Of a DNA stretch of 64,000 nt, positions 24,781 through 37,199 are shown piece by piece. This DNA comes from Epiperipatus broadwayi. Lineage: Eukaryota; Onychophora; Udeonychophora; Euonychophora; Peripatidae. Made by a program: the position numbers and the translations under genes. Location: assembly GCA_028023455.1 (NCBI GenBank), contig JAQFVV010012420.1, positions 6,637,176-6,701,175 of the forward strand. Reading direction: 5' to 3'. Within the stretch, counting starts at the first letter, position 1. Each line of letters opens with the position of its first letter. The notes under the pieces were generated by a model. That model made no database searches. It was not told where the DNA came from and worked only from the letters and a program-made list of their open reading frames with translations.

Positions 24781-25795
24781 CTTTACAAAGCAAATAGTAT
24801 ACAATGTGTTTTAAAATAATAAAAAAATAATTTTACAAATTAAAATACAAAATATATTTAAAATCATATCTTAAAATAAAATAATCATCCCTTTCTATTT
24901 ATCTATTTTTTACCATAATCAATAATTTGAATACCAATTTTATATAAATTCAAAGATTTAAAAAAAATATTATAGTGAATATGTAAAATTTAATGCTTTT
25001 AAATTATACTAAAATGTACAAACACATACATGCATACACATACTTTTAACAAAAATATAATATTCTATTCATTTATTCTTCATAATTATTTCAACATGTA
25101 TGCAGTAAATAAAGTATAAGCAATTGAATTTATTGATTTGTACCATGTCTTATTACTACTAGTCACATAAAAGTTATTTATATACTTTTATAAATGTTTA
25201 AAACAGAAAATTTATATGTTATTGGTTTTATAGTATCATTCCTATAATAAAGTAGCTAACATTAACCTTAAAATTTATTGCAAAAGTAAAAAAAATAATT
25301 TTTAATATATTGTCTTTTAAAATATATACACATATGGCAATTTTATATTACTTGTTTTAAAACAGTATTTAATAACAAGATAAACTATTTTAATTACTTT
25401 TAAATAAATTTAGTTAATTCTAAAGTTGAAATCAAGATAATAAAATTTTATAAAAACATCAAATCCAACTACTACAATTCATATATACTAAATACTGCAT
25501 ACCACTATACTAATAATAAATAAAATAGAAAACCATATAACATTACAACACTATCAAAAAAATCCCAAAATTTTACTAATTTTTTTCCATAACCATGGTT
25601 TCAGCTATTAACGAATAGATCTTTTCAAGTGAATGTCAACATGATAGACACAACATATGTATATAAAACAAAATTGACTTCCCATCATTCACTTCAAAAA
25701 CAATTTCATTTAACATCAAAAGGATGTGTTCATGAAATTGATGGCCTCAGATTCAAACAAATTATCATCAGAATTTCTTTCATTCTTTTTTTGAA
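24781..25795. other. no gene seen; possible PLE 3' tail near 25600-25795
   Basis: AT-rich, without supported ORFs. The part next to 25796 continues the decayed PLE fragment on the minus strand (KKRMKEILMI after a stop), then loses coding character. Confidence 0.35.
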
Positions 25796-26068
25796 TTAAT
25801 TTCTTCCATCAATTAATGTTTTATGTTTTGTATTTAATTCATAAATGTACAAAATTAATTTATGACATCTATTTTTAACTTTATTCTTATGAACTTTAAT
25901 TTTTTCATTAATACTTAATTTTCTTTGACCTACACAAATTTTATAACAACTGCAAGGAATCTTGTAAACTAAATTAGGAATAGATTTACTATCAATTGAC
26001 TGTTTTGAACTATTTAATAATGAATAAAAATCAAGGCCTTTCTTCCAGACCACTTTTATATCACTCAA
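25796..26068 (-). pseudogene. decayed GIY-YIG endonuclease fragment of a Penelope-like element
   Basis: The 90-codon minus-strand frame includes IPNLVYKIPCSCYKICVGQ, then RKLSINEKIKVHKNKVKN and ELNTKHKTLIDGRN. In PLEs the endonuclease reads VYKI, a CxC, YIG, an Arg-containing helix with EHK, and then a later NTKH segment. Here the order is kept but YIG has become CVG and EHK has become VHK, so the catalytic site is damaged. The domain start follows a linker typical of the region after the RT. No RT motifs are seen upstream, and the frame breaks soon after. It is a 5'-truncated, inactive copy, and it differs in sequence from the PLE at 57080-59425, so it belongs to another lineage or age class. 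Confidence 0.7.
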
Positions 26069-26389
26069 TTAAAAACTATTTCTATAAATTAATTTATAAA
26101 TTGATGCCTTTGATAGTAAAAAATTAAACTCTTTATTCTCGCTAACAATTAACCCTTTATTATTAACAGACATATAGATATTTTTATTAAATATAATATT
26201 TCCAATAAAGTTGATAATATTTCATTTGGCAGTCATTTTAATAAACAAAAAAAGTAAAAAATACAATGAGGTCAGACAGTTATCATCATATTTTGGCCAC
26301 AGGCAAAATATCATTTGTAAGAATTTTAATCCATAAAATTGACTGAATGAATATAGATTATCTAATACAATATTTTTGTACATGATCGA

Positions 26390-26725
26390 AGTATATTATT
26401 TACACTGTGCTGGTTAAATTGTTGGGGTTTTTGATTTTGTAATCATTAAAGATGAAAATCTTCTTTAATTTGAGTATGACTTAAGTGAAAACACTGAATG
26501 TTTTGTAAAGACACTGATTGAAAATTAACTAAAATGCATTAATTGTATTTTATTTATGTAATCAAACAATATAATGAATAAACTCTTATGTACATTTTCA
26601 GCATGAATATAACCATTTTATTTTCAGAAGATATAGCTTTAAAGAAGTCACTATCCTATGATGTCATCAGTATTACAAAATGAATACGATTTTTTGACTG
26701 CCATCTTGAACAAATGACAGATGTT
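26390..26725 (+). repeat. dispersed repeat family R1, copy in forward orientation
   Basis: It matches the reverse complement of 31760-32090 along nearly its whole length: the AATCATTAAAGATGA, TTTTGTAAAGACACTGATTG, ATAATGAATAAACTCTTATG and AGATATAGCTTTAAAG blocks all recur. No ORF; a TTTTCAG motif in it is part of the repeat, not a splice site. Confidence 0.7.
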
Positions 26726-28925
26726 TTTTAAAAAATGTTCAATTTTTTTTAAAGATCATAAAGTGAATAATTGATTGTAAATGAAAATTATGTATTTAGT
26801 CAATCCCAAGTATAAATTGTGAATTCTACGTATGTGTCCTTTACTCAGGTGATCAATAAGCGGCTTCTTAGAGTAAAGTATTTTTTTTTCATTTAAGAGG
26901 GGTGTTTTTATTTTTTTTAAATATAATAATATCTCTGGATTATCATGCATTATAGATTTTTATTCATGAGTTTACATGGTTATTTATTTTTTTAAAATAA
27001 GTTTTATGGTTTTGGAATCTATGTAATTTATTAATTATTCTTTTCTTGCATCCCAGAAAGTCTCTTACATTCTTGAATTCATGATTTCAAATCTATCTAT
27101 GTTGCACTATTTTTTAAATTATTTCTGTACATAATGAAATATACAAAATTTCCTTCTACATATAATAATATCATAAGATATAATAAAACTATATGAGGCT
27201 ATAGTTACATCTATGAGTTAGATTTTCCACCATCATCATTTTTTCATTATCCATTTTCCTCAAGCTTCAAACTCTGCATGTGGTGTAACTTCCACGATGA
27301 CATATGTTATTTTAATTCCAATCCAAATTTGGGTCTTGGAAGATTATCTTATATTACTATCATTTTAATAGTTACTTTTTCTATTAAAAGATATTTTCCA
27401 AATTGGATTAATAATAATACTTTGTTAAATATTAACTCAATTATAATTACATATACATTATATAATAATACATTTTGACATTCTTTAAATAATTACTCTA
27501 TGATTGACATAAATCTTATATGAAAGTTCATTTTTTATTTACATTTTAAACTTTATCATAATCTAAACTCAAAATTATTTTTATCAAATTTTATTTTGTC
27601 AACTTACTCTAATCTTTATATCTTTGACAATATGAAGAAATGTTATATAGTGTCTATGATTTATTAATTATCATGCTGACAAAATATAGGACAACTCATT
27701 TTTAGATATTTATAGTAATTGTACTATCATGCTTTGATATCAAACAGTTTGACTATTAAATGAAAGCAATGACAAGAACATAATTTTAAAAGTTATCACA
27801 ATTCAATTACTTTGACATAAAAAAAAGCCTCTTTAGAGTTATCTAGCTGTAACATTCTTAAAAATACATGCCTTACTTAGTTGTTAATTTAACATCAATT
27901 GACATATCATACCTCCTTTAATTTTGTTTTATACACACATGCATAATAAAAAGATTTCTCGTATATTAATTATTAGGACCAATTACACATAATTTTATAG
28001 TTCTAACATATTATTCTGATATATATATATTGTAACAGTATGGAAAATATGGGATGTTACCTAGAGTGATGGTACTCATCATCATCAATCTCAAGTCAGT
28101 GACTCAAAATTTAAAATATTAAATATAAATTTAATATAAATAAGCATGAGATCATGAAAGATGCGCACAGCTAAATGTGTTGAGTATAATCATAATTAAC
28201 TCTAAGTTCATCAGCATTATCCAAATCTAATACTCATTCATCATAATGAATGATTAATAATAAAAATAAATTAATAGTCGATCTGGTGACTGGATTTGAA
28301 ATGGGTCTACTATAGACCAGGCTAATTATTTAGCCCTTGCCAGCTTGGGCAGATTATTTAAACATTAATTTGTATGCACACACTTAAGTGTTAATCCATC
28401 AGAATATATAACAATAAAAACAATTCTGGGATATTAAAACATGTTGATCATCATCAATGCTCTGGCCACTTAGTACCATTAAGGTGCTGGCCAACTATAA
28501 ACTTAATTTCTAAATAAATACTAGACTAAATAAAATGTCATACATGGACTTTAAAGAATATTCTCTTTGTGGCAATCTAGGATCATCATCATCAACTGGA
28601 TGCCCATAAACACTAATATAATTCACTTTTACATAATAGATGATTTTGCACAAATCTATATCAGAGAACACAAGCTTTATAAGTATTACTGTGAGCAAGA
28701 GATGATGCAAGATATTATATTCTAAAAACTATTTAGTATTAAATTTATTGGAATAATTTTAACAATGAAATATCAATTTATTAATAACAATAAAAAAATG
28801 AAATTAAAGTCTGTGGCAAATAGTTATACATATATAAATTAAGCTTTCTTATTTTGATTAATATACAAAAAATTCTATAACATTGTGATTTACATATATA
28901 TTCCATTATGTTTACATAAAACATT
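26726..28925. other. no gene seen
   Basis: AT-rich sequence with chance ORFs only. A slightly GC-richer patch lies near 28265-28350 and another near 28455-28495, without recognisable content. Confidence 0.35.
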
Positions 28926-29220
28926 TATATATCAGCACATAGACATGTGGTATAATATAAAATAAACATTTGAATTGTCATATAATAAAAAAAAGATTAA
29001 TTTTAACATATATGTGTATACCTGAAACCCATTGATATATGCATTTAGACATGCAGTATAATTTATGAACATATTTGAATTCTTATATAACAATAAAAAA
29101 TTAAGTTATCACATTTTAGTGATACAAATAACATATAATGGATTTATATAAAACTTATATATCTGCACATGAACAGGCAGTATAATAATTTACTGACATA
29201 TTTGAATTGTCATAAATCTA
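28926..29220 (+). repeat. three diverged tandem units of about 115-120 bp
   Basis: Each unit has ATATATC/GCACAT, then CAGTATAAT or a close variant, ACATATTTGAATT and TCATATAA. Units start near 28926, 29033 and 29157. A partial fourth may follow at about 29270. Confidence 0.6.
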
Positions 29221-30420
29221 TAAATGAAATTCATTTTTTTAATAATACCTAATTAATGACTTATTTAACATATGTGTATGCACATGGAAATGTATGTGCA
29301 CACTAACATTTATATCACATAATTTAATATGTCAAAATAATAAAATTATTAAAAGTATATTTTTCACAATTATTCCATGTTGAAAAGATACATAAAATCC
29401 ATTCATTATTTTAATAGTAAAAGTTTTTCTTTTTTTCTTTACTTTTTTCTTTTTTTAAAAAAAATTACACCTTTGACAGGTTACTGTTGATTAATTATAA
29501 ATAGTTAAAAAATACTCTGGCAAATTTTTTTGTTTTCCAATCTAGAAATACAATCAATTTTTTACTTTTAGATTTTCAATTCAAGCAAAAATTTCTTACT
29601 TATACTTTTAAATTATTGAGTTTAATTAAATATTTTTGTCAATAAATGATCTAAAATAATATCATTCTCTCTATATATATCACTAATCACAAGCTGTGTT
29701 TCATATGTATATATATGGTCTTTTCTGCATATAAATAAATTAATATATGTATAAACTATTTCTTCAGCAAACTGATGGATTATCTTAGTAAGCTGGTCCC
29801 TTTTCAACAGTAGACTAGCTTATTGTCATTATTGGTAAAGGTATTATCCAGGTAACTGTTAGTCTGCAGTGATCTCTCTTCAGTCTCTATCATTTTATAG
29901 ACTTCTGGCAAGCTAGCCATCTAGTTCACATTATATACAGGGTAATGAACACAGAAAGCTGATTGTATCCTTCATGTGAGTCAAAACTCCTCCAATGTTG
30001 TACTAGCAGCAGCCAGATCCACTGTCCATTGTCTTCAATTATTTCTTCATGGTATTTTTTGTCCTAATCTGAACAGCTCTAAGAACTCACAAAAACCACT
30101 CTAATCTTTTTTTCAACACCTTTATAGTATGATGGGGGGATACATTAGTTAAAAAAAATTTCTATCTTGATTGAAAAAGTTACTGACTTTTTTCAATAGA
30201 CTTTAATCCTTTGAAAAACCACTTTGTGGAATTTTATTTAAATATGTTATACAAACATTACTTAAAAACAATTTCTAAAATAAATAGAGGAATTTGATCA
30301 AAATGTTATACAAGCTTTACTTAAAAAGACTTCTAATATAAATAGTGGAATTTTATAATTACCAGGATATCTATTTAAAGTTGTAATTATAAATTTTATT
30401 AAACGCTCACTATTATTTCA

Positions 30421-30595
30421 GTAATAGTTTTAACAAGGCTGTAAACCTTAGCAATGAGCATCTGAAAAAATCATCACTAGGGACTTCTGTTTTCTTCATA
30501 GCATAAGCATGTGTTTTAAAGACCTACAGAGGTCCCTAGTGACGATTTTTTCAGACGCTCATTGCTAAGGTTTACAGCCTTATTAAAACTATTAC
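30421..30595. mobile_element. 175-bp inverted-repeat element with 64-bp arms
   Basis: The arms (30421-30484, starting GTAATAGTTTTAACAAGGC, and 30532-30595) are reverse complements with a few mismatches around a 47-base centre. The block CTTAGCAATGAGC is GC-richer than the flanks. A direct repeat AGGATATCTATT lies on both sides (30364-30375 and 30597-30608), but not at equal distance, so it is not a clean target duplication. Confidence 0.75.
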
Positions 30596-31759
30596 AGGAT
30601 ATCTATTGTAACATAAAACATGGTTGTTTTAATTTCAAAATTAGAATTAATCAAATATTAATTAGACCTTTTTTAAAAATGTTTAATTTAGAATAAAAAA
30701 TTCTAAATTCAAAATTATTTACTCTTTTTACTGTTATTCCAGTGTCATATAGAAATATCTACAAAAAAATTATCTGTATTTATTTTTCCTTTCAACCATA
30801 TATATATAAGTGTGTGTGCATGCACACACATTACTATGTTGTTGTATGCCATGAAATACATAATGGTTTTAATATATATATTTAATCAAATAATTTGATG
30901 GATTGTTATTATAATAAAAAATAGAAATAAGGAAATTATATCCATGTAAACAGAGATAATGTTTTTAGCTTTTGATGTTTCCAAGAAATTTTCAATTACT
31001 ACTAATTGACAATTCTTGAAGCTAAATTAGATTTTTCATTAACACAAAATAGTTATTTTATTAGGAATGATCATTAAATATTTTATCAGTCAGAAAAAAA
31101 GAGGAGATTTATTACAGAATGAGATACTCATTCTAAATATAGGCAATGCAAAAGAGCAAATAAAGATATTTAAATAAAATATGAGAGTATGCACTTAAAA
31201 AACAAATAATTTATAATATTAACATGTATATATAGACTATGCAACATATGTGTGTATACATGCATAAAATATTTACCACTTTCTGATAAAACCTGTTATA
31301 AATTATCTTAGGTAAATTAAACAAAAGAAAATTTACTGTAGAGATTTTTTTTTAGAAAAAAGCATTTAAAAAATATATATTTTTCAAAAATAATTTAAAG
31401 TAATCTGTTATTTTGGTATAGATAAGCAAAATCTTATTAGAAAACTATTTCTTGTGTGTGTGTGTGTTTTATTTTAATTAATTTAAAATATAATATTGTT
31501 AATATATCTGAAACAGAAAAAAGAAAACAAATTGCAAAGGATACATTAAGTCTAAAATACATGTGGTTAATAGTAGATATATTTATTTGAAAGATATCAG
31601 TAATTAAATTTCTTTTCAAAAAAATAATTACACTTTTACCCTGGTAAGTGATATATATTTATATGAGGATTCACCTTAGTGGTCATTATTAATTTATATT
31701 TACAATAAATTATTTACTTTATAGTCATTAAAAATATATATTTATATATTTTAAAAACA

Positions 31760-32090
31760 TCTGTTAATTGTTCAAGATGGTGGTCAAAAAATGGCAATCT
31801 AAGACTGATGACTTCACAGGGTAATCACTTTATTAAAGCTATATCTTTTGAAAAGAAATGGTGATATTCATACTAAGCATGTACAGGAGAGTTTATTCAT
31901 TATATAATATACAATACTGCTTTGATTATAGAATTAAAATATGATTAATGCACTTTATTTAATTTCCATTCAGTGTCTTTACAAAACATTCAATGCTTTC
32001 ACTTAATGATTCTCATTTTTAATGACTACAAAATCAAAAATTCACACCAGTTTCATCATGAGAAGTAACAAACTTTGATCATGTACAACA
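31760..32090 (-). repeat. dispersed repeat family R1, inverted copy
   Basis: Inverted counterpart of 26390-26725. Shared blocks include AAGCTATATCTTTTGAAA, GAGTTTATTCATTATAT, GTCTTTACAAAACATTCA and ATGACTACAAAATCAAAAA. Confidence 0.7.
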
Positions 32091-35000
32091 ACAAAGTGTA
32101 TTGATATTTAAGTATAAAATGTGTATATTAGATATCTATATTCATTCAATCAGTTTTATATATTAAAATTCTTACAAATGATATTTTGTCTGTGGCAAAA
32201 TATGATTGTAGTAGTCACCATAATTATAAATTATTTTCAGAAAAAAAATGATTTTGTACACTTTGCAGTTAATAATCAATTTTATACAAAAAAAAGATTA
32301 CTAAATATAAATTTAAAATATTTCTTTTTTCAATTTTAAATCAATAATCTCATACATTGTATGTGATATTTTCAAGATAAAAAAACACTTTTATCATATA
32401 AACATAGATAGGCAAAAGAAAAAAGATTTAATCATTTACATACATTATTAAAACCACATCAATAAATTATACATAACATTTTTTTTACCTACATTTTATT
32501 TAATGGGACTCCATTTATGTAAAATAAAACAATATATAGTTTAAAATAAAATAACAGCATTGCAAAAAGAATTCAAAATCTTATTGGTTAAAAATTACAA
32601 AATTAAAATGTTTTAGTAATGGAACATAAAGTGATAAAAACTAAAATTTAAAGTGTACATTGTATTAAGTTAATTTTTTAAATGTTGTTTTAAAATGAGC
32701 ATAATGATTAGTTTTTTTCTTCAGGCTTTATTTTATTTCAACAAATTGTGATTTAGAAAATACCATTCTGGAGCTACTTAAAACACAAAACACTTATCAA
32801 CAATGGAAAAACTACATATAATTTTTTCTTTTAAAATTATAGCTACCAAAATGCTTTTAAATAATATGTTTACCCATTGATTAGTATTTTTTTAAAATAA
32901 TATGCTAAGTAAAGTAGTTCAGTTATTCATTAATTAACACTTTTATTTTCAATTTAAGCTTTATGTTTTTAACTTCCTTAATTTTTTTGCCAAGACACAT
33001 TCTTACAAGAAATCACAAAATTTAATTTACCACTAATTGACAGAAAATGGTAGCTTTTTAAATTATTACTAAAATCACATATATTTAATTTTAATATTTT
33101 AATTCCAAAAAAATTGTGAATGCAGCAACTTGAAAATTTTTTAAACTACACCATGATAGCCTTGTATTTTTTCTTGGAATTTTCAAACATTGCAATATTA
33201 TTTCAAGAAAATATTTTAAATGGCTAATAACTGGATTTTTTGTTGTTGAAAGTTTATTAAAATTTATGATTATTTTTGCACAATAATTGTGGGATAGTTA
33301 TTAAAAATTAAGAATATAAATTATTACTTATATATTTTGTATGCAAATATTTTATTTTTAAGAATAGAATGTTATATTTTTCATTGTAATATTAACAATG
33401 CAAATTATAGTGAAAGCTATTTACTAACACATTACCCCTAAGCTCTGTTAGCATATATTGCAATATTTTAAAATTTATTTTAAAAATTATACTGATAGAG
33501 CATAATTTGAGAGATTTATCAGATACTGAAATTTATTTACTTACATTTTAAAAACAAGCATGAAATAAGAAAGTGTTTGTTCATTTTCTAAAATGAAACT
33601 GCTCTACTTGACTGATGATGATGAAAAAATTTATTGTTATGATAACAATATATATTTTTTAGTATTTTCACAAATAAAATGTGATTTTTTTAGAATTTAC
33701 TTTGTTTCTAAACAAAAATATCTTTCAAATGAAGTCAAAGTTATTATATTCTGATAAATAATAATGGTTTAATATTAAAATTAGTGTTGAAGTCTTACAG
33801 ACAATGAAAATAATTAAAATTGTTACAGTCTTGGCATAATGTTAGAGGATCAATCAATGTTTTTATATTTTAAATTTAAAATAATTAATTACTTTTTCCC
33901 ATAAGAACTCATTATAACTGCTTACTTTATATGTAAAGTTTACTTTATGAGGCATTTGGGGGATCAGCTGTCATTGCTGAGGATAAAAGGTGTATAGTAT
34001 AAATAGATTTGGCTAAATTAAAAAAGTTTGTGTGTACTGTTCAATTGTAGTACCCAGGAAGTTGATCTATAGCAAATATAAAAAAACCCTTTTTTGAAAT
34101 ACTTCTCAAATACCTGTGTTTCACTACTCTGAATATGGAATGCCTAAATCCTAGTTAAACACTTAATATTATTGTGTTTGAAGTAAAATTATCTGAATAC
34201 CTTTTATTAGAGCTAAAAAATGAACTGAAAACAAACATCATGTCTTTGTTTATAAACTTGGCTTCTAATTTAAAAGTAGCTGAATGCCAAGTCTGATCAG
34301 AACTCTTCATTCATACGTAAATCATTTGTAAATTTAAAAAAAAGTTTTGGTATGAACTCCAAATGAACTTTATAATTATTTATGGTATGATTTATATAAT
34401 TAGTATTGAATTGTGATGATTTGTATTATACTTCCTGAACTATCCATATATGAAAATATACTAAACCAATAGGGTTGGTCACCACCAAATTAATAGAGCT
34501 ATCTGGAACTCATATAATTCCTCAAATAATTAACTGTGGATCTAAATAAGACATTACTTAACATAATATTGTATAACCTAGTAAACTTACTAAGTTTTTA
34601 TCTTTTATTTGACATATACAAACATAAATATCCATAGTTCAGCTCTTTATCATAAGGCCTAATCAAGAAACTACCAGTCATGATGATTGTACTCTTACTT
34701 AAACCAATAATAATCTAATCAAATTAAAATAACAGAAATGATGGGATATGTTTAAATAGCTTTATTAATTAAGAGTATATCATTTTATTTTATTTATCAA
34801 TACTGCTATTATTTTTATTAACATACATTTTTCAACTATCAACTATTGGTATATCAATACTCAATATTGAATTTATGAATAATTGAACTTTCACATCCAT
34901 ATGTATAAATGATTTAATATTTAAGACTATCCTTTATAAGACTATTTTTATATTAATGGGCAACTTTAATAGAAATTCTGATTAACTTTAATTTAGGTTA

Positions 35001-37002
35001 TTTAGAAATTCACAAAATTTAAGTTTATATTTGATCTATTTTTAGAATGCTTCTCAGATCTCATGATTTATTTAATTACTCAACTTTTTTTTTAAAACAT
35101 AAAATTTCTCTCTCTTTTTTTTTTTTTAAAAAAAAAGCTTAACAGATAACTCAGATTGTAATTTCAACAATCGCTTCCTTTATAAAACTCTAACATTTTA
35201 TTGATTATTACAATTTACACAACAAATGAATCCTATACTGAAAAAATGGAAGGTGTTATTGAATTTTATACAAATGTTTTAATAGTCAATAATTTATAAA
35301 TAATATTAGTAATAAAATATAATTATCCATAGTTGACTTATATATGAATAAAAGCATATTATTTTAAATAGAGCTTAAGACTCTTTTGAAAAGTATACAG
35401 TCTTTGCTGAATAATTTAGTAGCAACACATGTTGTAATGTAAGAGCTCTTTGTTAAATAATAATCAAAATATGCATATTTTGTGGCTTTAAGTTCCTTTT
35501 TTCTTTCCTGTCCTGGGAACCTAAGGTCACTTATATTCAGTATTCAATTGCAAATTATAGGGGCCAGTGTTCAGAAATTTGCTATATTTTTATCCAAAAA
35601 TTAAAATTCAGGCATTGTTTTTTCTTTAAATGATAGATATGAGTAGGATCATTTACAGAACATTTCTGAAATCTCTGAAAACTAGGTGAGTCCAATCTTT
35701 AGTGATTTACATAAACATTCTTAAATTAATTCAAAAATTATTTTGTTTGCAAGTTCAGCCACATCTTTTTTTATTACTGGTCCTTTTTCTAGATAGCACA
35801 GGAATGAGCAAGAAATTTTTTTTTCTTAATTTATTAAAATCCTGTCCAATTAAAAGTCATTCTTAGATTTTCTTTAATTAATTCTATAAAATAAAAAAAT
35901 CCAAACTTCTAATCTCTTTTTTTAATCAAAACCTATAAACCTCATTATTTCTACAATATCAATAAATAACAATTTCTTTGTGTTTTTATTTATACAACAA
36001 TCTATTGATTTTTAATTAAATTAAAAGCATTCATTTTTGTTTAATTAAAGCATAACAAGTAAAATTTAAATTCTTATCAAATTATAGACTTATTTGATTA
36101 TTTTTTAAAACATTTGTTAAAAATAATATTTATTTAGCTTATTAAAATATTATTTACATGTATTAATATATTTCATATGTGAACTTGTATGCACATATGC
36201 ACACATGTTTAAAGAATTCTATTTATTTCAATTTAATAATGAATTTTCACTTAACCTGTTTCACTAATAATTTACTGTAACTCTTTCACTCTTACTATCT
36301 GTTATATGACCCTATAAACTTTACCATCTGCCTCCCCTATTATCCAAGTCTTTCAAACCAGCTACATTAAATCTCAAGCAAGTACCATAAAATATTTTAT
36401 TTGAATATATTAAAATATCTCAAATAATATTTTTTTAATATTTTGATATTAGAAAATTTAAATACTACTAACTGCAAATAATATTTTCCTGCTCTTAAGG
36501 TCACTATCTCTAACTTTGTAGCATAATTCAAAAATGAAAATTCATTTTTAAATAGAGTTATTATTGAAACAAAACTTTACTCATAAATAAAATTAAGGAG
36601 TGTTCTAAATTGGATTAGTAAATAATAAATACAAAATAATATTTCATAGTTAATCTTATGTATTGAAATGAATAATATCTTATTGATTTTGATGTCTACT
36701 TAGTGTTGTAATGATGTTAATAAATATAGCATTCAAAAGTTTTAAAGAGATTTATATAAAGTTAAGTATTATTTTAAATTTATTAAATGTAATAATGATT
36801 GATAATGTTGAAATTTTGGAATAAATTGTTAAAAGTTGTATTTTAAAGTAATAAATAATATAATAGTTTGTTAAAAGTATTTAAATTTAAAAATAACTAA
36901 TAAATTATGTAAACTATGTTAAAACTTTCTTATCAAATATTAAAAAAATGTATGGAATGTAAACTCATTTAAGGATAATAATTTGTTAAGGTAATCCAGT
37001 AT
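32091..37002. other. long AT-rich stretch, no gene seen
   Basis: Almost 5 kb without a supported ORF, RNA gene or clear repeat. A short segment at 35661-35687 is framed by splice-like signals, but it is only 27 nt and was not called. Confidence 0.4.
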
Positions 37003-37177
37003 TTACCTTGCTATGATGTCTTTTGCCTGAAGGCATACAACTGTAATTATCCGATATTTGCATCATCAGAAGAACACATGAACATTGTCATGGCAACGAA
37101 GATACTGACATGACTAATTCTAGAGATTTGATTTTTTGTTACCTTGCTATGACATCTTTTGCCTGAAGGCATACAAA
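37003..37177 (+). repeat. pair of 39-bp direct repeats 136 bp apart
   Basis: TTACCTTGCTATGATGTCTT and the following TTGCCTGAAGGCATACAA (37003-37041) recur at 37139-37177 with one change seen. Each unit contains a small GCCTGAAGGC hairpin. The repeats could mark a duplicated element end or a target duplication. Confidence 0.75.
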
Positions 37178-37199
37178 AAACAAGTCAAATATTTCTCTC

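Noticed and set aside
35661-35687. Plus-strand 27-nt segment between a TTACAG acceptor and GTGAGT
   Set aside because: Too short, the acceptor has little pyrimidine tract, and only one frame is open.
37060-37110. TCATCAG near the 37003 repeats as a hammerhead core
   Set aside because: On the minus strand CTGATGA is not followed by a stem II or GAAA.
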